Shown one piece after another: positions 1-5,744 of a stretch of DNA of 5,770 nt (the stretch's first letter is position 1; each line of letters starts with the position of its first letter). A program made the position numbers and the translations under genes. The notes below the pieces were generated by a model, which was not told the DNA's origin, did not search any database, and was given only the letters and a program-made list of their open reading frames with translations. Source of the DNA: Eubacteriales Family XIII. Incertae Sedis bacterium (GTDB lineage Bacteria; Bacillota; Clostridia; Peptostreptococcales; Anaerovoracaceae); the NCBI GenBank assembly GCA_031290715.1, contig JAITNA010000075.1, positions 1 to 5,770 of the forward strand, in the 5' to 3' direction.

Positions 1-5
1 TCACC

Positions 6-554
6 TCACTTTATTGGTTCTTCAATCGCCGGGCGGTCAAAGAACGGGTTCTTGCCCGAAACCGACAGGCCGATGCCGAAACAGACCTTTACTTTCTCCG
101 AGAAATACTTCAATTTCAAAGCGCCTTTGCCCGCCGTGAAGAGAACCCTGTTGTCTATGCGGTGATCCATCGCTGTTGCGGCGGCGGAACCCACGGCGAT
201 CCCGAGGTCGTCTACCGCCATCGCGCAGCATATTCCGTTCTTCGCGGCTTCCGCGCAGGTATCTACCCCGCAGAATGCGCAGTCAAGCCCCCGCGGGATA
301 TCCTTGACGCCGATCAGCGCCACGCAGTGGCAGCCGTCCACATTCTCCGCGTCGCGCTGAAAAAACCCCAGCCCGCTGTCCGCTCCGATTTCCCGCATGG
401 CCGCCGTCAGGGCATCCTTCTCGGCGCCGTCGATGATCAAGGTTTCAATGTTATCGATACCGCAGGCTTTCGGAGCGGTACGCGCCGCCGCCAACATTAG
501 TTCCGCGGTACGCAGCGCCGCGTTCTTTTCAGATTCATTGCTCTTGTAGATCAT
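6..554 (-). CDS. DUF2148-type ferredoxin-domain protein (putative Fe-S protein), 182 aa
   Basis: The protein matches the DUF2148 (ferredoxin-like) family seen mainly in strict anaerobes, whose biochemical role is not established. The hallmark is a Cys cluster in the middle: C92-x2-C95-G-x3-C100, followed by C109 and C110, which is suited to binding a 4Fe-4S cluster. An extra pair, C75 and C77, lies upstream. The C-terminal part carries the family-like stretch MDHRIDNRVLF (129-139), followed by a glycine-rich segment. No signal peptide or membrane helix is visible, so it is probably cytoplasmic. The ATG at 552-554 is chosen because GGAGAGG lies 6 nt upstream; the longer reading frame to 602 would need a TTG start inside a hairpin. 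The length is typical of the family. It is transcribed divergently from the TIR gene and appears monocistronic within the window. The family call is by motif recall, and a specific reaction cannot be assigned. Confidence 0.85.
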   Translation of the reverse strand: MIYKSNESEKNAALRTAELMLAAARTAPKACGIDNIETLIIDGAEKDALTAAMREIGADSGLGFFQRDAENVDGCHCVALIGVKDIPRGLDCAFCGVDTCAEAAKNGICCAMAVDDLGIAVGSAAATAMDHRIDNRVLFTAGKGALKLKYFSEKVKVCFGIGLSVSGKNPFFDRPAIEEPIK

Positions 555-560
555 AATGCA

Positions 561-567
561 CCTCTCC
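561..567 (-). promoter_or_regulatory. Ribosome binding site of the DUF2148 gene
   Basis: Read on the minus strand this is GGAGAGG, 6 nt before the ATG at 552-554. It decides the start codon against the in-frame TTG at 600-602, which would add 16 residues that do not look like the family N-terminus. Confidence 0.8.
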
Positions 568-590
568 GCTCTTGCGTCAAATACCGGAAA

Positions 591-612
591 CGCAAAGGCC
601 AATTCCTCTGCG
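591..612 (-). other. Stem-loop in the leader of the DUF2148 transcript
   Basis: On the minus strand, CGCAGAGG (612-605) pairs with CCTTTGCG (598-591) around a 6-nt loop (AATTGG), giving an 8-bp stem with one G-U pair. The plus-strand RNA would have an A-C mismatch at the same place, so the structure is better formed in the minus-strand transcript. It sits between the predicted promoter (641-669) and the ribosome binding site (561-567). No long U run follows, so it is not a clear intrinsic terminator. It could stabilise the mRNA or take part in attenuation, or it could be chance. Confidence 0.35.
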
Positions 613-640
613 CTCTCCCCGCTCGCGACGCCATACGACC

Positions 641-669
641 ATTATATTACTGTCGCAACCAAATGTCGT
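641..669 (-). promoter_or_regulatory. Sigma-A-type promoter of the DUF2148 gene
   Basis: Read on the minus strand, a perfect TATAAT (646-641) lies 17 bp downstream of ACGACA (669-664), which matches four of the six bases of TTGACA. Transcription would start near 634, giving a leader of about 80 nt before the ATG at 554. The -35 element overlaps the central TGTCG half-site of the repeat at 651-681, which suggests control by a repressor that competes with RNA polymerase. Confidence 0.6.
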
Positions 670-681
670 TATTTCGCGACA
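651..681. repeat. Three TGTCG half-sites at 13-bp spacing (putative operator)
   Basis: On the plus strand TGTCG occurs at 651-655 and 664-668, and its inverted complement CGACA at 677-681. The starts are exactly 13 bp apart, with 8-bp gaps. The second and third copies form an 18-bp interrupted palindrome, TGTCG-N8-CGACA (664-681), centred just upstream of and overlapping the -35 hexamer of the minus-strand promoter. The first copy lies in the -10/-35 spacer. This layout resembles an operator for a dimeric transcription factor. I do not recognise it as a consensus of a named regulator, and no regulator gene is present in the window. Confidence 0.45.
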
Positions 682-730
682 ACTATTTTTGCGCTCTGCC
701 GCATCGAAAGCACTGCCATAGCGAAAGCAA

Positions 731-759
731 TTGAAATCGGGGCAAAAGCGGTATATGCT
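731..759 (+). promoter_or_regulatory. Candidate promoter of the TIR-propeller gene
   Basis: TTGAAA (731-736, five of six matches to TTGACA) is followed after 17 bp by TATGCT (754-759, four of six matches to TATAAT). An alternative, TATATG at 752-757, has only a 15-bp spacer. Transcription would start near 766, giving a leader of about 60 nt. The site lies some 50 bp from the TGTCG repeat cluster, so the two divergent promoters need not be co-regulated. Confidence 0.45.
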
Positions 760-769
760 TAGACGCGGG

Positions 770-793
770 CCGGAGATCAGGATAGGAATCCGG
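770..793 (+). other. Weak hairpin in the leader of the TIR gene
   Basis: CCGGA (770-774) can pair with TCCGG (789-793) around a 14-nt loop. The loop contains AGGAT (779-783), which is complementary to ATCCT (805-809) immediately before the Shine-Dalgarno sequence. The stem is short, and the second pairing would be a pseudoknot, so this is only a possible translational control element. Confidence 0.2.
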
Positions 794-810
794 TTTGAGC
801 AGTCATCCTT

Positions 811-818
811 AGGAGAGG
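811..818 (+). promoter_or_regulatory. Ribosome binding site of the TIR gene
   Basis: AGGAGAGG lies 9 nt before the ATG at 828-830. It supports this start, which places the TIR box 1 motif (YEAFISYRH) at residues 11-19, as expected for an N-terminal TIR domain. Confidence 0.8.
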
Positions 819-827
819 GTTTTCGTT

Positions 828-3800
828 ATGACGCAGCAATCTGAACAAGTTTATCGGTATGAAGCATTCATCAGCTACCGGCATACGGAGCCGGACATGG
901 CCGTCGCCATGGCGCTTCATCAGGCGCTGGAGCAGTTTTCTGTCCCGCCGACGATCAAAAAAGCACTGGGTATCAAGAAGATGGGGAAGGTGTTCCGCGA
1001 TCAGGAAGAGCTTCCTACTTCCTCCGATTTGGGAAAAAATATCGAAAACGCGCTCAGCGAAAGCAAGTGGCTGATTGTGATCGCGTCGCGCAGATTATTG
1101 GAATCAAGGTGGTGCATGCGCGAGGTGGATTATTTCATCGAGCTTGGCAGACGCGACCGTATCCTGCTTGTCTTGATCGAGGGGGAGCCGAATGACAGTT
1201 TCCCGCCGCAACTGCGCTTTGCGGATGTGGACGGGACGACCGTCGAAGTCGAGCCCTTGGCAGCCGACCTGCGCGCCGCGGATGTGAACGCCATGAAAAA
1301 GAAGCTGAAGCGGGAAAAACTCCGGCTGCTGGCACCCATGCTGAATCTGGGCTTTGACGATCTGTACAGGAGAGCGCACAAGCATTTCGTCCGAAAAGCG
1401 ATCGCCGTATCCGTTGCAGCGGCTGTATTCCTTTCCGCGGCCGGTGGCGGCGTGGCCTATCAGGTGCAAAAAACGGAAGAGGCAAAAAAACTCGCGGCTT
1501 CGGAAAACATAGAGCGGCTGATATCCTCCGCCGAACGCTATCAAAGCCAGGAACAGCAAGCGGAAGCGGTCAGGGCCTCCCGCGAGGCACTGACGCTTGC
1601 GCGGAAATACGGTTTGGATGAAACGGGCGCGGCGACGGCGCTGTACAACGCTTTCGTGCTGTATCCCTACCAAAACGCATACGCAAAGCTCACGCACACG
1701 AACGAGGTGAACGCAATCACATTTTCTCCCGACGGCACGCTTCTCGCCGCGCTTTCGGGTGGGACTACCGTCACGGTTTGGGACACCCGGTACGCAAGCA
1801 AGCTGTATGAAATCAGCTTTCTGCAAAACTTCGATCCGGGCCGCATGACTTTTCCCAACATCAACGGCACGATATACGAGCTTGCGGAGTGGGGGTTCCG
1901 GCTTGTGTTCACGGAAAAAAACGAGTTGATCGTTTACCGGGAACTCGACTACGGCAGCAGCGCCGTGTCAAAATATGACGCGGAAGGGAATGCCGTTTTT
2001 ACGACAGAGATCGACATGGCCGCGTATTACCCGCCATGTTTGTACAGCTTGGACTCGGCGGACGCGATTTTTCTCGCAGACGACGAGCACACTTGGATTT
2101 TTGATATCGACACCGGGGAAATTTTATCTGACTATGAATCACAGACTATTTTCTATTCAGCCTTGTCAAGCGATCAAAAAAGTCTCGCCATCCTATCCGG
2201 CGACGGTTCCGATTCTTGGAGCATTTTCGACTTGGGCCGATTCGGCGGCAAGGCGGACTTCGCTGATGCGAAAACGGACGGAACGCTTCCGGAGGAAGTC
2301 GTCAATGCGTTAACGGCATGGAACGGAACCTATGGAATCAAATATCTTTATGACAGTTTTTTCGTCGTCGCGGACAATCAAGACGGATTTTTCGTTTGGG
2401 ATGCACAGTCGGACGGGCTGTACGCTGTGCCGGATATCGTCGGAAGCAAGTCTGACAAGACCTCCGTCCCGATCATTCTGCCCGCTGCGGAGAACGGAAG
2501 TTTCTGGGCGGGCTATAACGACACTTTTACAGACCTGTATACCTTCGACGGCGGCGAAGTAACGAAGATCGGGAATTACATTGACGTCGAGTCTGACGGA
2601 ACCGCCGTTCACTACGGCTATGGGGAAAAAGACGCGGATATTTTGGTAAGCGATGTGGACGATGACGGCACGGCCTACCGGGTCGTCGCCGATTCAAATC
2701 ATGAATATCAATATACAAGAATCGAAACCGCACCGCTGCATCGCTTTTGGAACAGTGACCTCGGATTTTTGTTCTACTCGCAAGATGAGGATGAAAAACT
2801 GCTTGTCAGTGTGCCGGAGGCCTATTATTGTTCCGGCACAGGACTTGTCGCGGAGGTTTTTGAAGCTTCCAAAAACGTTGTGACGCTGCTGAATGTGAAA
2901 ACGTCCCCCAACGCTTTCGCCCTTACGGCTCCGACCAACCCGATCATCAGCAATATCAACCCCTATTTTGATATCGACAGGGGCTTGTCCGTCTATGCGG
3001 ACTACGATTCGGGCGGAATCTATTTTGGAATTTCAAGAATCAACGACGGCAATTTCGCAGAGCCAGAGAAGGTCTACTTGCCGGACACAAAGGGTCATTC
3101 CGGTATCGAAGACAGCAATGTGATTCGAAAATGCGTATACGGGCCGGACTATGCCGTCGTCGTCAGGGAGTACGGGGATTATGACGCGGAAACCGGCATA
3201 GAAACGCTGTCCGCCTATGTCCTGAACTACGAAACCGCGGAGTTGAAAACGCTTATCGAGAAAACGCAAGAACCGATTTCGGTTTCTTCCGTCAATGAAA
3301 AAGGCATTATTATGCGCACCGGCGATTATGATACGGCCTTGTACGATCCGGATACCGGGAAAGTGATCGTACCGGAGATCGAAATTGACTGGGAAACAAA
3401 GAAAAACGAAGAAAACATCTTGCCCCATACCGTTCAAAACGGGCCGCTGCAGAAGAACATTGCGCTGCTCGTTTATATGAATCTTGACGACGAGTTTGCG
3501 GAAATCGCGCTTTTGGATTTTGACAAAGAGGAATGTATTTTCACGAATCAGCCTACAGAGGGAATGGATGGTTTTATTTGGGCGCAAGACGGAAGCAGGC
3601 TTTTTTCACTTGCCGGGCAGACCGCTATCACTGCTTTTGAGATAACGGACGGCGCCGTAAAAAAGCTCGGGAGCCTTGAAATCGACGGCGCGCCGATAGA
3701 CATGAACGCCCACGCGGGCGACGTGTTGAGCGTCGTCACCGACAAGAACAGCGTCGAATTTTACGACATGCATTCGCTCGAAAAGCTTTGCTCTGTGAGC

Positions 3801-4133
3801 GGTATCACAGACGCGGTATGCGGCGTGACGTACAACGACAGCAACGGGATCGCGGCCGTTTCCACAAACTCGGCTTTCTGGATTTATGATCTGAAAAACG
3901 ATCGGAAGATCACGGAAGAATTGAATTTTCCGCTGCGGGATCGTTCGATCATCACCGCGAAAGCCTTTGTCTCAAACAGCGGAAAGGAAATCATCTTTTC
4001 GCTTATCGATTTCCAGACGGACAAGGCGAATAACGGCGGCTCCACGTACAACCACGCGTTTGATTCGTTTCAGCTTCTGTCCGGCGATGCGCTGATGGAA
4101 GCCACCGAGGCTTACGAAATACCGAAGAACTAA
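828..4133 (+). CDS. TIR domain / transmembrane / WD40-like beta-propeller protein, 1101 aa
   Basis: Residues about 9-130 form a TIR domain. Box 1 is YEAFISYRH (11-19), the BB-loop region is FRDQEELPTSSDLG (56-69), and SRWCMRE (93-99) supplies E99 at the position of the catalytic Glu of NAD+-cleaving TIR enzymes. A basic helix (RLLAPMLNLGFDDLY, 166-180, then RRAHKHFVRK) leads into one membrane helix at about 191-212. Residues 215-280 are a helical, TPR-like linker. Residues about 285-1095 are degenerate propeller blades. The best is at 288-322 (HTNEVNAITFSPDGTLLAAL then VTVWD), and later blade-end motifs include WIFDIDTGEI (423-432), FFVWDAQSDG (521-530), ALYDPDTGKV (837-846), VEFYDMHSLE (976-985) and FWIYDLKNDR (1017-1026). 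Basic residues before the helix and the lack of a signal peptide predict TIR inside and propeller outside. The architecture occurs in Clostridia; ligand and physiological role are unknown. It could be immune, signalling or stress-related. The reading frame is intact and the gene is apparently transcribed alone. Confidence 0.9.
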   Translation: MTQQSEQVYRYEAFISYRHTEPDMAVAMALHQALEQFSVPPTIKKALGIKKMGKVFRDQEELPTSSDLGKNIENALSESKWLIVIASRRLLESRWCMREVDYFIELGRRDRILLVLIEGEPNDSFPPQLRFADVDGTTVEVEPLAADLRAADVNAMKKKLKREKLRLLAPMLNLGFDDLYRRAHKHFVRKAIAVSVAAAVFLSAAGGGVAYQVQKTEEAKKLAASENIERLISSAERYQSQEQQAEAVRASREALTLARKYGLDETGAATALYNAFVLYPYQNAYAKLTHTNEVNAITFSPDGTLLAALSGGTTVTVWDTRYASKLYEISFLQNFDPGRMTFPNINGTIYELAEWGFRLVFTEKNELIVYRELDYGSSAVSKYDAEGNAVFTTEIDMAAYYPPCLYSLDSADAIFLADDEHTWIFDIDTGEILSDYESQTIFYSALSSDQKSLAILSGDGSDSWSIFDLGRFGGKADFADAKTDGTLPEEVVNALTAWNGTYGIKYLYDSFFVVADNQDGFFVWDAQSDGLYAVPDIVGSKSDKTSVPIILPAAENGSFWAGYNDTFTDLYTFDGGEVTKIGNYIDVESDGTAVHYGYGEKDADILVSDVDDDGTAYRVVADSNHEYQYTRIETAPLHRFWNSDLGFLFYSQDEDEKLLVSVPEAYYCSGTGLVAEVFEASKNVVTLLNVKTSPNAFALTAPTNPIISNINPYFDIDRGLSVYADYDSGGIYFGISRINDGNFAEPEKVYLPDTKGHSGIEDSNVIRKCVYGPDYAVVVREYGDYDAETGIETLSAYVLNYETAELKTLIEKTQEPISVSSVNEKGIIMRTGDYDTALYDPDTGKVIVPEIEIDWETKKNEENILPHTVQNGPLQKNIALLVYMNLDDEFAEIALLDFDKEECIFTNQPTEGMDGFIWAQDGSRLFSLAGQTAITAFEITDGAVKKLGSLEIDGAPIDMNAHAGDVLSVVTDKNSVEFYDMHSLEKLCSVSGITDAVCGVTYNDSNGIAAVSTNSAFWIYDLKNDRKITEELNFPLRDRSIITAKAFVSNSGKEIIFSLIDFQTDKANNGGSTYNHAFDSFQLLSGDALMEATEAYEIPKN

Positions 4134-4192
4134 CGCTAAGGAGCCGTCACGAAAGCGGCGTTCCGAAAGAAAGCTTCTGTTATTATTATTCG
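4134..4192. terminator. Convergent intergenic region with weak terminator potential
   Basis: These 59 bp separate the stop codons of the TIR gene (plus) and the transporter gene (minus). GCCG (4143-4146) can pair with CGGC (4156-4159) across a 9-nt loop, and flanking GGA/TCC (4140-4142, 4162-4164) could extend it with a bulge. The following sequence is T-rich (4177-4192) but has no clean T run directly after the stem. It may act as a poor bidirectional terminator. If it does not, the two transcripts overlap at their 3' ends. Confidence 0.25.
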
Positions 4193-4885
4193 TTATTCCT
4201 CCCCGTACCCGAACCACAAAAACGCGGCTTTGAACGAATTGAGCTGGTACATGACCGTCATCGCGAGGTAGATGAGCGCGCCCGGCTGGCCCGTGTACAC
4301 CATGTAGCCGTTGAGCGCGATGTTGATGAAATTGGCGAGAATCCAACCGATCCACGATACTGCCTTCCCTTCCACCATAAGATATTGCGACACGACCTGA
4401 ACGACAAATACAATAATATTGAGCGCCAGCACCCAGACCGGCGCGCCCTCCGGCAGGATCGTATTCGCGAAGAAATAAAGGACGACCGCGCCGCAGACCG
4501 CAAGGATAACGGAAACGAGAAGATTGAGCCGCGTGAATTTGGTGACCTTGAGCTCCTTGCCGAGCGTGAAAAATCCCTTCGCGTAGAGGATGGCGCAGTA
4601 CACCCCGACAAAAACATTGCCGAGCAGGCCGAAATTGTAATAATTGTAACTGTCGAAGCAGGCGCCGATCACGCCGAGGCCGCTGCCGAGTTTGCCCTTT
4701 TGATTCGCAAAGGACAATACGATGGTCAGGCCGAGGAAACCCCCGATGAGGGATGTCAGCCAGATCAGCTGAAAGCTGCCGCTCCAGTCATGGATCGCGC
4801 CGACGACCACGAGGACATATCCCACAATCAGCCATATGATATCCCACTGTTTGCTTTTGAATAATTTGTAGCATGTTTGTTTCAT
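4193..4885 (-). CDS. PnuC-family nucleoside/vitamin transporter, 230 aa
   Basis: This is a small, very hydrophobic membrane protein with about seven predicted helices (roughly 16-32, 38-58, 86-103, 121-140, 148-168, 177-196, 203-222). It matches the PnuC family: the segment QYLMVEGKAVSW (167-178), continuing as W178-x2-W181-x3-N185, corresponds to the conserved Trp/Asn substrate-channel helix of that family. PnuC members move unphosphorylated vitamins or nucleosides (nicotinamide riboside, and in other subgroups riboflavin, thiamine or deoxynucleosides) by facilitated diffusion, with trapping by intracellular enzymes. Length is usual for the family. The ATG at 4883-4885 follows AAGGGAG by 8 nt; a GTG at 4907-4909 is in frame but lies inside the upstream gene and has no better site. 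Being downstream of a nucleoside phosphorylase in the same operon favours a nucleoside substrate, but the exact one cannot be read. Confidence 0.8.
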   Translation of the reverse strand: MKQTCYKLFKSKQWDIIWLIVGYVLVVVGAIHDWSGSFQLIWLTSLIGGFLGLTIVLSFANQKGKLGSGLGVIGACFDSYNYYNFGLLGNVFVGVYCAILYAKGFFTLGKELKVTKFTRLNLLVSVILAVCGAVVLYFFANTILPEGAPVWVLALNIIVFVVQVVSQYLMVEGKAVSWIGWILANFINIALNGYMVYTGQPGALIYLAMTVMYQLNSFKAAFLWFGYGEE

Positions 4886-4893
4886 GACGTTTG

Positions 4894-4900
4894 CTCCCTT
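4894..4900 (-). promoter_or_regulatory. Transporter ribosome binding site overlapping the upstream stop codon
   Basis: Read on the minus strand this is AAGGGAG. The TAA stop of the phosphorylase gene (4901-4899) overlaps its first two bases, and 8 nt separate it from the transporter ATG. The arrangement indicates one mRNA, with probable translational coupling of transporter to phosphorylase. Confidence 0.75.
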
Positions 4901-5618
4901 ATTTGACACGGCTGAGGATGTTCAGCGCCAATTCGATCGACGCAAGCTCCCCTTTCGCGACCTTGTCGTCCCCGTGGGCCAGCGCGTTGACGCCATCGGA
5001 CAAATCCTCCTGATAGAGCACCACATTGTTCAGAATGGAAAGCGTTTCGATGCCGCGCAAAAGGCCCAGCGTAAAGAGAATGCCGGATTCCATATCCGCG
5101 CCGACGACGCCCTTCGACGACCAGTAGGCTTCCGTTTCCGCGTTGTCATCCATATAGAAACCGTCGTGGCTTCTGATCACGCCGTAGACGGCGCCGGGGG
5201 CCAATTGTTTCGCGGCCATGAGAAGCTCCGGCGACGGCACAGCCGGAAACGCGATGTCAACGTATTGCTTTGACAGCCCGTCGTCGCGCACCGCGCCGAT
5301 CCCGATGATAAGCTCGCCGAGGTCGATGCCACTTTGCATCGCGCCCGCGCTGCCGACGCGAATAATCTTCCGGACGCCGATGTTGTAGAGTTCCTCCACG
5401 GCAATGCCCGCGGACGGCGCCCCCACCCCGCAGGAAAGCACGAGAATCCGCTCGCCCGCGTATGTCCCCGCGATGGATTTGAACTCCCGGTTGTAAGCGA
5501 GGTCCTGCGCGCCCGACAGATGGGGCTTGAATTTGTCGACGCGCGCCGGGTCGCCGACGACGACCGCCTTTGTCGCGGCGGCCTGTTCATCGAGTTGGAT
5601 ATGCGGTTGTTTTTCCAT
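4899..5618 (-). CDS. Nucleoside phosphorylase (PNP/UDP family), 239 aa
   Basis: The protein belongs to the hexamer-type PNP/UDP phosphorylase family, which splits nucleosides with phosphate into a free base and (deoxy)ribose 1-phosphate in the cytoplasm. Visible motifs are the phosphate loop GDPARV (22-27), the SCGVGAPSAGIAVEEL segment (62-77), IRVGSAGA (86-93, with R87 and S90 in the phosphate-binding position), FPAVPSPEL (124-132), SHDGFY (150-155), and ADMES (174-178), whose Met-Glu normally contacts the ribose. Overall it is closest to uridine phosphorylase in layout. The Gln and Arg that recognise uracil in the E. coli enzyme (in its PGQER motif) are replaced by Asp and Ala in the MDDNA stretch (156-160), and there is no DeoD-like SDH motif. 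The base specificity is therefore open and may be purine, nicotinamide or another base. The ATG at 5616-5618 has a strong GGGAGGGA site. It is the first gene of an operon with the PnuC-like transporter. Confidence 0.88.
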   Translation of the reverse strand: MEKQPHIQLDEQAAATKAVVVGDPARVDKFKPHLSGAQDLAYNREFKSIAGTYAGERILVLSCGVGAPSAGIAVEELYNIGVRKIIRVGSAGAMQSGIDLGELIIGIGAVRDDGLSKQYVDIAFPAVPSPELLMAAKQLAPGAVYGVIRSHDGFYMDDNAETEAYWSSKGVVGADMESGILFTLGLLRGIETLSILNNVVLYQEDLSDGVNALAHGDDKVAKGELASIELALNILSRVK

Positions 5619-5626
5619 ATCGTCTG

Positions 5627-5634
5627 TCCCTCCC
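5627..5634 (-). promoter_or_regulatory. Ribosome binding site of the nucleoside phosphorylase gene
   Basis: Read on the minus strand this is GGGAGGGA, 8 nt before the ATG at 5616-5618. It confirms this Met as the start. Confidence 0.7.
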
Positions 5635-5715
5635 GTCCCGGCGCATGGCCTGCCTCAAGCTAAATCAAAGCAAAACAAACTCCGGGCAAATATTATTGCA
5701 AATTCAAACAAACAC

Positions 5716-5744
5716 AGTATACCGCACTCCGTCGATAATATCCA
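5716..5744 (-). promoter_or_regulatory. Candidate promoter of the phosphorylase-transporter operon
   Basis: Read on the minus strand, TATACT (5721-5716, five of six matches to the -10 consensus) is preceded after 17 bp by TGGATA (5744-5739), a poor -35. Transcription would start near 5709 and give a leader of about 90 nt that is AT-rich at 5660-5715. A TTGATG at 5750-5745 would need a 23-bp spacer and is unlikely. The weak -35 leaves room for an activator. No riboswitch-like fold was recognised in the leader, and nothing else is recognisable up to the window end. Confidence 0.35.

Noticed and set aside
555..602. N-terminal extension of the DUF2148 protein from a TTG codon
   Set aside because: The ATG at 552-554 has an ideal ribosome binding site, and the extension reads through a leader hairpin without family similarity.
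1104..1826. 240-codon open frame on the minus strand inside the TIR gene
   Set aside because: It lies antisense to a domain-supported gene, has arginine-rich, low-complexity composition typical of a shadow frame, and matches no family I recognise.
3033..3587. 184-codon open frame on the minus strand within the propeller region
   Set aside because: It is antisense to the propeller coding sequence, which carries clear blade motifs in its own frame. No start signal or family resemblance was seen.
4134..4192. Strong intrinsic terminator between the convergent genes
   Set aside because: Only a 4-bp core stem with a 9-nt loop is visible, and no uninterrupted T run follows. It is kept only as a low-confidence feature.
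4385..4864. 159-codon open frame on the plus strand opposite the transporter gene
   Set aside because: It is antisense to the PnuC-like gene, consists of charged low-complexity sequence (many Asp, Glu, Arg), and has no convincing ribosome binding site.
4886..4909. GTG start eight codons upstream for the transporter
   Set aside because: It would lie inside the phosphorylase gene. The ATG at 4883-4885 has a well-spaced AAGGGAG and fits the usual family N-terminus.
5334..5663. Plus-strand open frame opposite the phosphorylase gene
   Set aside because: It is a shadow of the phosphorylase frame, with no recognisable domain.
5619..5715. Possible riboswitch in the operon leader (NAD-, purine- or vitamin-sensing)
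   Set aside because: The leader is AT-rich and I could not find conserved riboswitch core sequences or a convincing multi-stem fold.
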